A program made the translations under genes and the position numbers. Shown here one piece after another: positions 18,554 to 28,045 of a stretch of DNA of 64,000 nucleotides (position 1 is the first letter of the stretch; the number at the start of each line of letters is the position of its first letter). Location: positions 23,181 through 87,180 of the forward strand of contig NZ_MDHA01000029.1 in NCBI RefSeq assembly GCF_001705665.1. Reading direction: 5' to 3'. This DNA comes from Thioclava sp. SK-1 (GTDB taxonomy: Bacteria; Pseudomonadota; Alphaproteobacteria; Rhodobacterales; Rhodobacteraceae). The notes under the pieces were generated by a model. The model saw only the letters and a program-made list of their open reading frames with translations. It was not told where the DNA came from and did no database searches.

Positions 18554-19630
18554 ATGAGCGTCGTCACCTATTTCGTTGAAACCTCCCAGGGCTATCTCGA
18601 CACCGCCGCCGAAACCCAGTTCGGGTCGGTCGCGGCAACGGTGGGCTCACTTCTGGTACTGGGAACAACGCTCGTGGTGATCCTCGTCTTCCTGAACATG
18701 ATCTACCAGTACAAGGCGATGGACGGGCGCACGGCCTTTTGGCTCGCGGTCAAGATCGGGCTCATCGGGATATTTGCAACCAACTGGGTGCAGTTCAACG
18801 CCTTCTCCTCCGCCATCCTGGCCGGGATCGACAGCATTGCAGGGGCGCTCGTGGCTTCGGTCGGCGGTGGAACTCCTGGCCCTTCTGGAACTTTCGCCGA
18901 AGAGTTTGACCGGCTGATCGCGGAACTAGGGGACTATCTCAACGCCGCCGGGTCAGAGTTGAACTGGATGGCCGGCGCCATGCTCGACATTGTCGGGGTC
19001 CTCTTGCTCTCGATACTCGGCGGGCTGGCCGCCTTCATCCTTGTGGCATCCCGCCTGATGATCGCACTTCTAATCGGGATCGCGCCGGTGATGATCTTCC
19101 TCACCCTCTTCGAGGTGACTAAAGATTACTTCGCACGCTGGCTGTCGGCACTGGTTTCCTTCGCACTCTACCCAATCGTCGTCGCAGGGGTGTTCGCAAC
19201 GATCACTGGCGTCTCTTCCGCTCTGATCGGTGAGCTTGGCGACCCGGAAGGGGCTTCAAACATAGGCGCGCTCATCCCCTTCTTCATGATGGTCCTCATG
19301 GCCAAGGGCTTCATCATTGCCACGCCCTTCATCGTCCGCGCGATCTCCGGAAACATCATGATGCCCGCCCTCTCCGGTGGTCTCGGCGGTGGCTACAGCT
19401 TTGCCCGCGCCGCAATGGGCAGCCAGCAGGCATACAACCGCTACCTGATCGGTGGGGCAAGCAGCGCAGAATACGCAGCTCTCCGGGCCCGGCAATTCTT
19501 CGGTGTGCAGCAGATGCCTGTGCGGCAGGGGATGGGTCAGACGGGTCAGGCAAGCGGCACAGCGTCACCAGGGACCGGGTCCCAGATGCTGGCGCAACTG
19601 GCTAGGCTTGGAAGGTTGGGGCGACGGTGA
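18554..19630 (+). CDS. virB6: VirB6-like polytopic inner membrane T4SS protein
   Basis: 358 residues with at least six hydrophobic segments (VGSLLVLGTTLVVILVFLNM, then around 75-100, 150-185, 200-225 and 250-270), matching TrbL/VirB6. The signature region ILVASRLMIALLIGIAPVMI and the following WLSALVSFALYPIVV are typical. VirB6 forms part of the channel for DNA passage. It is the last recognisable virB gene before the defence island. Confidence 0.9.
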   Translation: MSVVTYFVETSQGYLDTAAETQFGSVAATVGSLLVLGTTLVVILVFLNMIYQYKAMDGRTAFWLAVKIGLIGIFATNWVQFNAFSSAILAGIDSIAGALVASVGGGTPGPSGTFAEEFDRLIAELGDYLNAAGSELNWMAGAMLDIVGVLLLSILGGLAAFILVASRLMIALLIGIAPVMIFLTLFEVTKDYFARWLSALVSFALYPIVVAGVFATITGVSSALIGELGDPEGASNIGALIPFFMMVLMAKGFIIATPFIVRAISGNIMMPALSGGLGGGYSFARAAMGSQQAYNRYLIGGASSAEYAALRARQFFGVQQMPVRQGMGQTGQASGTASPGTGSQMLAQLARLGRLGRR

Positions 19631-19660
19631 TGACGTTTTGTTTTGCAAGGCTACCGAGCC

Positions 19661-21259
19661 ATGGATGAACGGAGGTCCTATAAACATTCACCAGTAAAAA
19701 CGGTACCACTAGAGCGGGTTCAAGCAATCCTGCGCTCAGCAGTGAATGGAAGATCTGTCGGGCTTGAAGAGGCAATACGTGTTCTGGACTGCGATGCGCA
19801 TCATGCCAACCGCGTCTTGCGCCAGATGGCCGAGGCTGGCTACTTGGAACCGGCCGACATCCTTGACGGTTTGTTTTATTGGCAGCTAACGCCGCATGGC
19901 ACACGTCTCGCACTGGAACCCAAGCGAAAGCGTATCGGTCGCGATAAGGTCGAGACCATCATTTCTGAACTTCTCGCCCGGGCCAAGGTCATCAACGGCG
20001 ACCCCGATCGCTTGCAGCCCATCACCTTGAAGCTATTCGGCAGCGCGCTCGAGGAGCGTGATGACTACGGGGACGTAGATGTTTCGATTGCGTATATGCG
20101 GCGCCAGCTAGGCGATATCGAACGTGAGCGCATCGAAAATGCGCTGAAAGCCCGTCAAAGCAGGTCAGACCGCCAATCCTTCCACGGGAGGCTCATGGGG
20201 GCGGAACGTCAGGATACGCGCGAGATCATGGCGTTCCTGAAAAAGGGTCTGCCACATCTTTCGCTCATGAACGACGATCCTATGGACCTTGGTGCACCCT
20301 ACCGCTGGCTCGTCGACCACGACGTGAAAACGGACAGACCAGTTGATGTTTCTGACGATATCGTTCGACCCAACGGGCCTTCGATCCTCGACCAATACCC
20401 GAGGAAACCGCTACCGCCCATCACACTGCTTGAAGCACGACACAGAGCCATTTCCGCGGATACCAAAGTTACGATTGATAACATACACATAGGTTTGGAG
20501 GACGCAGACACGCTCGAAGAACGAATGTGGTCTCCAAAGGTGACACGCAAAGGCGCTTTCATTCCCAACGACATCAGAAGTGAGAAGCGGGTCAAATTCG
20601 CCGGGTTTCAGCACCTATGTCCGATCTGGAAGAAAGACCTAGGCGGCGTAGCGATGTTGAAGAAAGCCCTCGACTGGTGCGACGAGCATAAGGTTTGGGC
20701 CAGGGACCTATTTCCGAGAGTTTCAATCCAACGGTCCGACCGGACACATGTCATACGCCTCGGTTGGGGCCATGACCTGATCTATTTCAATGTCGGCGGT
20801 AAATCGACAACTGGGAGCCTGCTGCCCAGAAATCGAATACGCGTTTCCAAAATTGACTTGGCCGGAGCCTATGCGGTCGGAAGGGCACTTTCGAAGATGT
20901 ATGATGAAAGCTGGTCCGCGAAAATGCCATGGTTCAGCGCTGACATTTTGCTTCCGTTAGTCGAGCTAGACAGGCTTCCAGATTTCCCTCGGCTGCATAA
21001 AACGGGCGCGTTTAGAGAAGGTGCATTCGAGGTCTGCGGGAGATCACCTTCTTCTGAGCCGGGATCATACCCCCGTGTGCACCAACGGGCCACTAAGCCG
21101 TGGATTGAAACTAAACTTGCTATTCATCTCCAACCGCAAGGTGCAGGAGCCCGTCGACCCGCTCCAGACCGGCCGGCAGCAACATGTTTTCAAGCCATCC
21201 GATCGCTTGTCCGCGCTCACTGCAATAAGCGAAGAAGGCCCTTTGCATGGCACGCGTGA
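19661..21259 (+). CDS. Winged-helix plus nucleotidyltransferase-domain protein
   Basis: About 532 residues from the ATG at 19661. Residues about 15-80 look like a winged helix (VGLEEAIRVLDCDAHHANRV then MAEAGYLEP). Around residue 115 the motif KLFGSALEERDDYGDVDVSI fits the GS-x(n)-DxD signature of polymerase-beta-type nucleotidyltransferases. The rest is unassigned. The last 140 bases overlap the convergent helicase gene and encode low-complexity Arg/Pro/Ala residues, so the original stop may be lost or the C-terminus extended. It follows virB6 by 30 bases but belongs in character to the defence island. Function unknown. Confidence 0.6.
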   Translation: MDERRSYKHSPVKTVPLERVQAILRSAVNGRSVGLEEAIRVLDCDAHHANRVLRQMAEAGYLEPADILDGLFYWQLTPHGTRLALEPKRKRIGRDKVETIISELLARAKVINGDPDRLQPITLKLFGSALEERDDYGDVDVSIAYMRRQLGDIERERIENALKARQSRSDRQSFHGRLMGAERQDTREIMAFLKKGLPHLSLMNDDPMDLGAPYRWLVDHDVKTDRPVDVSDDIVRPNGPSILDQYPRKPLPPITLLEARHRAISADTKVTIDNIHIGLEDADTLEERMWSPKVTRKGAFIPNDIRSEKRVKFAGFQHLCPIWKKDLGGVAMLKKALDWCDEHKVWARDLFPRVSIQRSDRTHVIRLGWGHDLIYFNVGGKSTTGSLLPRNRIRVSKIDLAGAYAVGRALSKMYDESWSAKMPWFSADILLPLVELDRLPDFPRLHKTGAFREGAFEVCGRSPSSEPGSYPRVHQRATKPWIETKLAIHLQPQGAGARRPAPDRPAATCFQAIRSLVRAHCNKRRRPFAWHA

Positions 21260-22991
21260 AGGCGACAAAGAAGGAATTCAGCTCTTCATCCCGTCCGGGT
21301 GAAAGGCTCCACCAAGTCTGTGCATCGAGACCGAAGAAGATCATTGTGTGAAACTCAAGACCCTTGCTTTTGTGGATCGTCATAAGTGGCACCTGGCCTA
21401 TGCCTTCGAAGCGATCGAGAGCGTCTGACCAAGCGTCCACAGCTTCGGCGCATTCGCAAAACAGCGTGATGAACCCTGTCCGTACCCGTTCGAAGTCCGC
21501 GTCCCGTCTATAGGCGGGAAAAGCCTGGCGCAGCCGATCGGCACCGACAAATTCAAGGGCGATCTGAAACACATTTGCCGCGCTCTCGCCATTCTGTTCG
21601 TTATCGCGCATAGCCGCACGCAAAGTGGAGGAGAATTCTTCAATACTTCGCTGCAGCCGCTCCTGGGCTCGTTCATCGCCAGTATCGATGGCGAATAGCG
21701 CTTGCAGCTGTTCTTGAGTGGCGTTCCAGGCACCCGGGCTACGTTCACCAGTACCGAGCCTCAAGAGCGGTATAAAGATACCTGTCAGTTCTTCGGCAAG
21801 TAATTCCTGAATCGCAATTCCACCGACACTACGCGCCAAGTTTCTGATCTTCAGGCCTTGCGCTGCAAATACGTCCGTCAGTTCGGCTTCAACATCGTCG
21901 GCGCGCATACGCACGAGAATGGCGCAATCATGCGGCTCCAGAATGCCGTGCTCAATTTCGCTATCGATCCAAGCGGCGATTTGCTGTGCTTCCTGCTCGC
22001 GTGTATCGAAACGCCAAAGCGCAGCGACCTGACCGTCGACGGCGCGCTGCCCCCTGGCTTCAACGTCTTCTACGTTTGGATCGATGCGCTCCGCAATCAC
22101 CTGTTGAATGGCGACCAGATCCGCATGAGACCGCCAGTTAAAGCGTAGCGCTCGGTTCACTGCATTGAAGTCAGAAGCAAATTCCTGAAAGGCGTTGTCC
22201 ATCGCCCCGGCCCAGCCCATAATGCGTTGCTTGTCGTCGCCGACAGCTGTGAAAACGGCATCACTGCCATGAAAAGCACTCTTCACCAGATCATATTGTG
22301 CATATGTCGTATCTTGGAATTCATCGAGGAAAACGAAGGGATAGGTGAGCTGCAGGGCACGCCGTATCGCGGGGTTCTCGCGCAGCAAATAATCGACAAG
22401 TCTGTTAATCATGGCAAACGAGAGCAACGTACCGGTTGGACGCTCCAATTGCTCCTGCCAATAAGTATGAAGTAGCTCGCGCCAAGCCGGTGGTATTCCC
22501 TCCGCATCGAACGGAAGCGGCGCGCGTGCGATCGCCTTTTCGAATTTTTGCCAGCCGATGTCACGCCGACCGCTCCGGGTGAGGAAGTCCTCCAAATCAT
22601 CGCGCCGCGGAAACCCAATTTCATAGTTGCGGGGCGGCCCAAAGGGTTGAGGGATCGCGGCCCGAAAGCGGTCTAACATATTTTTGGTGAACGCATCGAA
22701 GGTAAGCGAGTGAAAACGGCGCGCCTGATCGGGCTGACAACGCTTACCTACGCGCGCCTTGAGCGTCTGTGCAGCATCCCTTTTAAAGCTGATGGCCAGG
22801 ATGCATTTGGGCGGCAGACAGATGCCAGTTTGCAGGAGGTATGCTGCTTTTTGCGCTAGGAATTCTGTCTTGCCCGCGCCTGCGCCGGCGGTAACGCATA
22901 CGCTTCGGTCCGTTTCCCGCAGCGCTTGCCACGCGCCCGGCTCGAGATCGTCGACGCCCTGAGGCCTCCAATCATCGGGAAGCACCAACAT
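21120..22991 (-). CDS. gajB: UvrD/PcrA-family helicase, Gabija GajB-like
   Basis: 623 residues from the ATG at 22991, which overlaps the stop of the upstream nuclease gene (TGATG); the longer start at 23048 is within that gene. SF1 helicase motifs are complete: I (AGAGAGKTEF), II (FLDEFQDTTYAQ), III (VGDDKQRIMGW), IV (RFNWRSH), V (MTIHKSKGLEFHTM) and VI (FVAFTRA). An OLD-family nuclease followed by a UvrD-like helicase is the gene pair of the Gabija anti-phage system. It is longer than the Gabija GajB I recall (about 490 residues), so subtype assignment is open. Confidence 0.82.
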   Translation of the reverse strand: MLVLPDDWRPQGVDDLEPGAWQALRETDRSVCVTAGAGAGKTEFLAQKAAYLLQTGICLPPKCILAISFKRDAAQTLKARVGKRCQPDQARRFHSLTFDAFTKNMLDRFRAAIPQPFGPPRNYEIGFPRRDDLEDFLTRSGRRDIGWQKFEKAIARAPLPFDAEGIPPAWRELLHTYWQEQLERPTGTLLSFAMINRLVDYLLRENPAIRRALQLTYPFVFLDEFQDTTYAQYDLVKSAFHGSDAVFTAVGDDKQRIMGWAGAMDNAFQEFASDFNAVNRALRFNWRSHADLVAIQQVIAERIDPNVEDVEARGQRAVDGQVAALWRFDTREQEAQQIAAWIDSEIEHGILEPHDCAILVRMRADDVEAELTDVFAAQGLKIRNLARSVGGIAIQELLAEELTGIFIPLLRLGTGERSPGAWNATQEQLQALFAIDTGDERAQERLQRSIEEFSSTLRAAMRDNEQNGESAANVFQIALEFVGADRLRQAFPAYRRDADFERVRTGFITLFCECAEAVDAWSDALDRFEGIGQVPLMTIHKSKGLEFHTMIFFGLDAQTWWSLSPGRDEELNSFFVAFTRAMQRAFFAYCSERGQAIGWLENMLLPAGLERVDGLLHLAVGDE

Positions 22992-23347
22992 CAATCTGCG
23001 CCGTTCTCGAGACCGAGTTTCATTTTGACATGTTGAACCAGCGCGCACAGTTCAGGCGGAGCGTTTGCGGCAAGATCTGCCTTCGGAATGCGATTAATCG
23101 CGGCCAGATGCGTTTCAGGCTTGCTTCGGCTCAAGAACAGGTATGGATACCAGATAAAGCAATCATCCCACTCAGGATCGTAGAGACCAGCGTTCCCGCC
23201 CTTTTTGAGAGTGGCGGCTTTCTTGCGCTCCAAGGCCTCTTCACTGTCGTCAGGACCGTGCGCGCCCGGATCGAGCTCCTTATAGCCGTCTGGAAATGCC
23301 GCGAGCATCGCGAAGTCCAGATCGAGTGGATCGGAGAAAAAAAACAC
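22991..23347 (-). pseudogene. gajA: C-terminal fragment of the OLD-family nuclease (frameshifted)
   Basis: This 118-residue frame begins at a run of eight T (23337-23344 as A on the plus strand) and continues the protein of 23280-24980 with one base shift. Joining the frames gives ALKDEGVFF then SDPLDLDFAMLAAFPDGYKE, a sensible continuation; seven T instead of eight would restore it. The fragment ends NGAD and its stop overlaps the helicase start. It is unlikely to be an independent gene. Confidence 0.75.
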
Positions 23348-24980
23348 CTTCGTCTTTCAGCGCCTGCATCCAGTTGTTTTCAGCAAATCCATCAGTCATC
23401 TCTTCGTCGGACAGGGCAGGAAGGTTGGCGAGCTCGACCACTTCCATCATCACATCCAAGTTGTTGCTGAGATCGTTTCCAATTTCGGCGAGCGATCCGA
23501 CGGTCGCCCTTATCGTGTTCGCACCGCCATGTGAGCGCCCCAGGTCGAGATCAATCAGCGTTGCATGCGGTATCTTCAGCGCGTCAAGAAGCCGCCAAAA
23601 GTGATCGACATGGCGACCGCCGAGCGGCACAACAGGCACGAAAGAAGGATCAAGTGGGACGCCCATCGCCTCCGCGAGCAGAGGCAACACAATGCGTTCG
23701 GAGTCCCCCTCGCCGAGGATGACGAACCGCGCGAAGTAGAGCTCCGGATACGCCCGCACGGCGAGCCGGACATACTTACCCGCCTCGGTCGCATCGTCAG
23801 GTAGCGTCAAAGATTTCACCGATGAGGCCCTGCTGGTCGTATCGAGCCGGAAGTAGCGCACCTCGTCCGGCTTGATACGGCTCAAAATGCTGGCGCTGTG
23901 GCTAGAGATCAGTACTTGCGCCGAGCTGAGCGCTCCGATGTCGCGCGCTTGGTTCATAATGCGAGAGAGGAAGAACGGCGACAGGCTGTTTTCCGGTTCT
24001 TCGATGGCCAGAATCGTAAGATGAGCACGCCGCAGCTTTTCTTGATCGAACGGGCCATCGGCAGCGGCCAGTCGCAGAGCATCTTTTTCGGTTTCAAGCG
24101 TCGCCGCAGTTAGAGCTATATGAAACAGAGAGCGTTGACCGTCGCTTAGGTCGACAAGCGCCCGCTCGCGACCGGCCTCATCGGGATGGAATGCAAATTC
24201 GACGCGCCTGACCAGTTCCTCGAGCCGACTTTCCACAAGTCTGAGCACTGGCGTCGTATCTGTGTCGGCTTCGTGGACCTGCCGCCAGCGCTTCGTAAGC
24301 CGCTCGACGATGAATTCTGCGGGTGCTTCGCGCTCAAAACGCTTCTGGATGAGCTTGGCTCCGCGCTCGGTCGTCTTGGACAGGCGATCCGACCATTTCG
24401 CAGCCCGCCACAAACGCCCCTTAAGCAAATCAGTAACACGATCCGCCGGATTACGGGTCGCCGGCACATAAACAAGTTGGATGGTGCCACGATCAACGGC
24501 GGCGACCCTTTGGCACTCATCCCAATCGTAATCATCACCGAGCGTACCAATCCAACGAATGTCCTCTTCCACCGTACCATCGGGCGTTCCGTCATCCGTC
24601 CAGACTGCCTGCAGGCGCATGCGCGCTTTAAGCGGTTCTCCAGGGCCGGTTGCTGCCATATGGTTGAAAAAATCCGGCACGGCGTTGGCCGCCGCCGCCT
24701 CGTCAAGACCGTCTAATTCTGGGAAGGACAGGATACACTCGATCGACAGCGTCGCTCCAGGATCGAGCTCGGTTTGGTCAGGCCTAAGATGAAAATCGCG
24801 TGTCTGGATCTGTCTTTCTGCACTTGAGACACCAAAAAGCCGTGCTAACGCCTGAAGCGCCGCCGTTTTTCCGGCTCCGTTTCCGCCAACCAATGCCGTA
24901 ACCCCGTTCTCAAACCTGAGAGTTTCAGCCTCTGCGCCGAAGCATCGGAAGTTCCGTATAAAAAGTGTGTCAATCTTCAT
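23280..24980 (-). CDS. gajA: OLD-family ATP-dependent nuclease, Gabija GajA-like (N-terminal 540 residues before a frameshift)
   Basis: An SMC/ABC-type ATPase followed by a TOPRIM nuclease domain. Walker A GGNGAGKT is at residues 32-39, the signature-like LVDLSDGQRSLF near 280, Walker B LTILAIEEPENSLSPFF near 325, and the H-loop VLISSHSASIL near 360. The TOPRIM part has LGEGDSERIVLPLL (catalytic Glu) near 422 and DLDLGRSHGG (DxD) near 478. The reading frame breaks at a T8 tract near residue 545; the correct C-terminus continues in 22991-23347, giving about 663 residues in all. The helicase partner follows directly, so this is a class 2 OLD or Gabija locus. Confidence 0.82.
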   Translation of the reverse strand: MKIDTLFIRNFRCFGAEAETLRFENGVTALVGGNGAGKTAALQALARLFGVSSAERQIQTRDFHLRPDQTELDPGATLSIECILSFPELDGLDEAAAANAVPDFFNHMAATGPGEPLKARMRLQAVWTDDGTPDGTVEEDIRWIGTLGDDYDWDECQRVAAVDRGTIQLVYVPATRNPADRVTDLLKGRLWRAAKWSDRLSKTTERGAKLIQKRFEREAPAEFIVERLTKRWRQVHEADTDTTPVLRLVESRLEELVRRVEFAFHPDEAGRERALVDLSDGQRSLFHIALTAATLETEKDALRLAAADGPFDQEKLRRAHLTILAIEEPENSLSPFFLSRIMNQARDIGALSSAQVLISSHSASILSRIKPDEVRYFRLDTTSRASSVKSLTLPDDATEAGKYVRLAVRAYPELYFARFVILGEGDSERIVLPLLAEAMGVPLDPSFVPVVPLGGRHVDHFWRLLDALKIPHATLIDLDLGRSHGGANTIRATVGSLAEIGNDLSNNLDVMMEVVELANLPALSDEEMTDGFAENNWMQALKDEGVFFLRSTRSGLRDARGISRRL

Positions 24981-25046
24981 CCGAATTCCCTAGCGTTCTA
25001 TTTTTTCAAATCGGTTTTCTGCAAATTCCCGAAGGCCCAAGAGGCT

Positions 25047-26522
25047 CTAAATGTACTTCCGATAGTCACTGCTGACCTTTTGCCCCGAGGGAACGTATTT
25101 CAACACGTCACCAACCTTACGGGCTGCTCGGATCGGAATCGGCAAGCGTTGGTTCATCTGGGTCGAGTTCCAGTTCACCTTCGTGAGGCTGAAAACTTCC
25201 TTCGCAATCTGTTCGATCGTGCTCTCGCTTTGCGGGTGTGGACAGAGCAACAGGGGGTTCGGGACATAGAGGCCAGGATAGGTCCCATAGTAGGGAATGC
25301 TGCCGTTGGTATAGAGCAGCCCATTGCCGTCCAGTTCAACGAAGGTGCCGCGGAGGACAGGGAAGTCGCCGTCGCGCAGCACCTTGACTGAATAGCTCTC
25401 ATGAATCCAAACGAGATCGCGCAGTTCCACACCTGCCTCGTCGAGCGCCTTGCCAACACCCTCGGCCTCGTCCTCGCGAAAGCGCGACGTCTTCATGACG
25501 ATCACGCGTGCCGGCATCGTTCTATGGACCGACTTGTAGGCGGCCAAGGCGCTCTCGGTAAGCTTGTGAGCCTCATCAATAGTGAGGAACGGGTGGCGAC
25601 CCCGCGACTCTGACTGTGCAGGACCGCCTCTAAGAATGAACCCTCTGCCCCGCTCGTCGAACATTTGCGCAGCACTGGTCCATATCTCGTCGGTTTCGGC
25701 ATCCTTGAAAAAGCTGATGCCAATGTAACAGGCGGTGAACTCGCCTTCTTCCGGCAATCTGCGCCAGGGCACCTTGCCGCTGCCCTTATAGTAGAGCGTC
25801 GTCATAAGGTTCCATGCGAGGTCAGCTCGGTCTTGGGTTTGGCGGTCAGAGTTCTCCTTGATTTTGCGAGGGATCTTGGCATCGGGGTTGATGACATCCT
25901 CCCAAACAATCTGAATTGAGAATCTGAGGTCCATCGCTCTGGCCTTGAGCAAGCCACGGAAGTTCGGAGAGGTTTCTCTGCCAGCTTTCGCGTCGGCCGC
26001 TTCGTCCTCTATAACTTCGTCATCGCGCGCCCGCTCGTTTCTCCAGACCCGTTCGATCAACTTGACAGGGAGAGAAACCATGACCACGTCCGGCCGTTCA
26101 TGATGCGCCTCCAGCTTTTCCAGTTGCGCCATAACTGCGTCGACGGCCATCTCCACAGCACGCGCATCGCTCGGTTCCTTGGCAATCTTCTCGATCTGAC
26201 CTTTGGTCAGTACTCCATCTTCGGCAGCCACCATTTCAAACCGGCACCGATAGGGGTTCTGGTTTCTCAACCCGGGGAAATCCGGGTGCAGGTTCGGGTG
26301 CTTTTCGGTCTTACCCTCGAACCCATCTTCGATCGCATTCAGAAACTCGCCTGATTTTTCGACGGTCAGAGCGCTGCCAACAACGCCGACTTTGATCGTG
26401 TCCCCGAGGTTCGTTTGCAACGGGCCCGCCTGTAGCAACCCCAATCGTGGATCAGGATGATGGTGTTGGTCACCAAATTCCAGTTCAGGCTCCGGGAAGA
26501 TCTTTGTCTTGAAGTCGCTCAT
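25047..26522 (-). CDS. Short prokaryotic Argonaute (MID-PIWI, catalytically inactive)
   Basis: 491 residues. The N-terminus [20 protein letters not shown] is the typical opening of short pAgos. MID and PIWI regions follow, with [20 protein letters not shown], then [10 protein letters not shown] where active Argonautes carry the first catalytic Asp; this position is non-acidic, so slicing is not expected. The C-terminus [19 protein letters not shown] matches PIWI ends. It would use a small guide nucleic acid to recognise invader nucleic acid and switch on its partner nuclease. The ATG overlaps the stop of the partner gene by 4 bases (ATGA). Confidence 0.88.
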   Translation of the reverse strand: MSDFKTKIFPEPELEFGDQHHHPDPRLGLLQAGPLQTNLGDTIKVGVVGSALTVEKSGEFLNAIEDGFEGKTEKHPNLHPDFPGLRNQNPYRCRFEMVAAEDGVLTKGQIEKIAKEPSDARAVEMAVDAVMAQLEKLEAHHERPDVVMVSLPVKLIERVWRNERARDDEVIEDEAADAKAGRETSPNFRGLLKARAMDLRFSIQIVWEDVINPDAKIPRKIKENSDRQTQDRADLAWNLMTTLYYKGSGKVPWRRLPEEGEFTACYIGISFFKDAETDEIWTSAAQMFDERGRGFILRGGPAQSESRGRHPFLTIDEAHKLTESALAAYKSVHRTMPARVIVMKTSRFREDEAEGVGKALDEAGVELRDLVWIHESYSVKVLRDGDFPVLRGTFVELDGNGLLYTNGSIPYYGTYPGLYVPNPLLLCPHPQSESTIEQIAKEVFSLTKVNWNSTQMNQRLPIPIRAARKVGDVLKYVPSGQKVSSDYRKYI

Positions 26523-27853
26523 AGGTCGAAGCTGCCTTGTTCATTCGAGCCGGACGGCTTCCTCGACTTTTGCGCCTTCGCGCCCCACACGTCCTCGGGC
26601 ACACTCTTCGGCAATTCGATGGAAGGCGGGTCACCAAACTTGATGATACGATCCGTCTTGGTGTCGGGTGCCAGCAGTTCGCCGGCATCTTCAAATTCCA
26701 GACCTGACAGCAATCGATGCCACATGATCACCTGGCCTCGAACGGTGCTGTTTGTGTCGAGGCGCTTCTTCCCGGACAACAAGGCATCCGGATAGTTGAG
26801 CGCGCGCGCTCCATCCGAAGTGAAGTAGTAGGATGGGTTGATGATCAGGTACCATTGGTCCGCCAAGCGCTCGAACCGGGGATGGAATGAATGGTGCCGC
26901 ACATAGTCGATGGGCCCCTCCCCCTTCGACTTCTGATAGACGCTGACAACGTCGGCCTGTGTCTTCTGCTTCGCACCAAGATAGCGAAACTTGCGCGCGA
27001 CGCCTCCAGGTGTCGGCAAGAAGTAGAACTGCTTTTTCTTTCGGTCCCATCCAAGCAAATCCCGAAAGTCATGCGCCAGAGTATGTCGCAACAGGCCCGC
27101 AAATTTGTGCTGCTGATCTACGGCGTCGTGTTGTGCCAGAAAGTCGGTTTCGATCCGTTCGACCTGATCCCGCTCAACTAGGTCGCGAACGGGTGTGGTT
27201 AGCGGGTCGCAGAATGTCCAAAGCGAGGTTTCATCGATCATCCAATCGTACCGTTGGCCTTCCCGGACCTTATTCATCCGGGCGAGCGCCTTCTGGGTGG
27301 AGAGCTGTGTCTGTGCGACGAAGATTTCCTCAGGAAGCTGCAATGGCACCATGTTGATGATCGCGTCCTCCCCTCCCCCAAGTGGCGGGACGTAGTAACC
27401 GTGTCCTTGCTTGGCGACGGTCAGGGCAGCGAGGCGATCCTTCGCACGTCCGTCCAAGACGTCGCGCTCCTTGTCGAACTGCAATGTGCGTTCGGCCTCG
27501 CCAACGAGGTTTTCGAGCGACTTCCAGAAGAATGTGTCATCTAATTGCCTGTAGAGAACTAGGATGACGGGTAGGTTGGAGCCACGCCAATAGTCGAAAT
27601 CTGAAGCGCGGACACGATAGGTGAAACCGGCGTTCGTCTCGCCGACATAGCTGCCACGCTCAGTAGCCTTGACCTGAACGGCAATCATCTTCGCAGTCGG
27701 CTGATCATCGTCCATCACCTCAGCGATGCCGTCTATCCCTGCTTCCAACCGCGAACGCCCATCGAATTGGAACCCAATTCGCAAGAATTGAAGATTAGCC
27801 GCCTTCTCCCCGATTTCGCCAATTCGCTGGCTGGTTGTAACTTTCTTATTCAC
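26519..27853 (-). CDS. DUF4365 nuclease-APAZ effector of a SPARDA-type Argonaute system
   Basis: About 444 residues from the GTG at 27853, chosen because GGGAA lies 8 bases upstream and the domain begins at once; the frame stays open to 28036 but that extension is not protein-like. The N-terminal DUF4365/PD-(D/E)XK fold shows E16, D41 (GIDGIAEV) and Q60-V-K62 as probable catalytic residues. The C-terminal two-thirds corresponds to the APAZ domain that binds the short Argonaute. In SPARDA systems the complex, once a guide finds its target, degrades DNA and RNA indiscriminately and kills the infected cell. The domain call is mine from motifs. Confidence 0.82.
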   Translation of the reverse strand: MNKKVTTSQRIGEIGEKAANLQFLRIGFQFDGRSRLEAGIDGIAEVMDDDQPTAKMIAVQVKATERGSYVGETNAGFTYRVRASDFDYWRGSNLPVILVLYRQLDDTFFWKSLENLVGEAERTLQFDKERDVLDGRAKDRLAALTVAKQGHGYYVPPLGGGEDAIINMVPLQLPEEIFVAQTQLSTQKALARMNKVREGQRYDWMIDETSLWTFCDPLTTPVRDLVERDQVERIETDFLAQHDAVDQQHKFAGLLRHTLAHDFRDLLGWDRKKKQFYFLPTPGGVARKFRYLGAKQKTQADVVSVYQKSKGEGPIDYVRHHSFHPRFERLADQWYLIINPSYYFTSDGARALNYPDALLSGKKRLDTNSTVRGQVIMWHRLLSGLEFEDAGELLAPDTKTDRIIKFGDPPSIELPKSVPEDVWGAKAQKSRKPSGSNEQGSFDL

Positions 27854-27886
27854 ATCTCGATTCCCGAAAACAAGCTTTTCGAGATG
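27853..27886 (-). promoter_or_regulatory. Hairpin abutting the start codon of the SPARDA operon
   Basis: A perfect 8-bp inverted repeat (CATCTCGA / TCGAGATG) encloses an 18-base loop that contains the presumed ribosome site GGGAA. The last stem base is the G of the GTG start codon. A structure here could hold back translation of the effector and Argonaute. It could instead be an operator. Confidence 0.45.
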
Positions 27887-28045
27887 TAACACTTTATCTG
27901 GAGTAACATAAGGGAGGAGCAACAAGATATGGAGGTTACCCTTGCAAAGGGTCAAACCTGATAGAGAGCGAAATCTCAGACTTCTAGAACGCGGCTGGTG
28001 ACCACCTCTTACTGCATCAACTTCTGGATACGACAACCCATCAAG

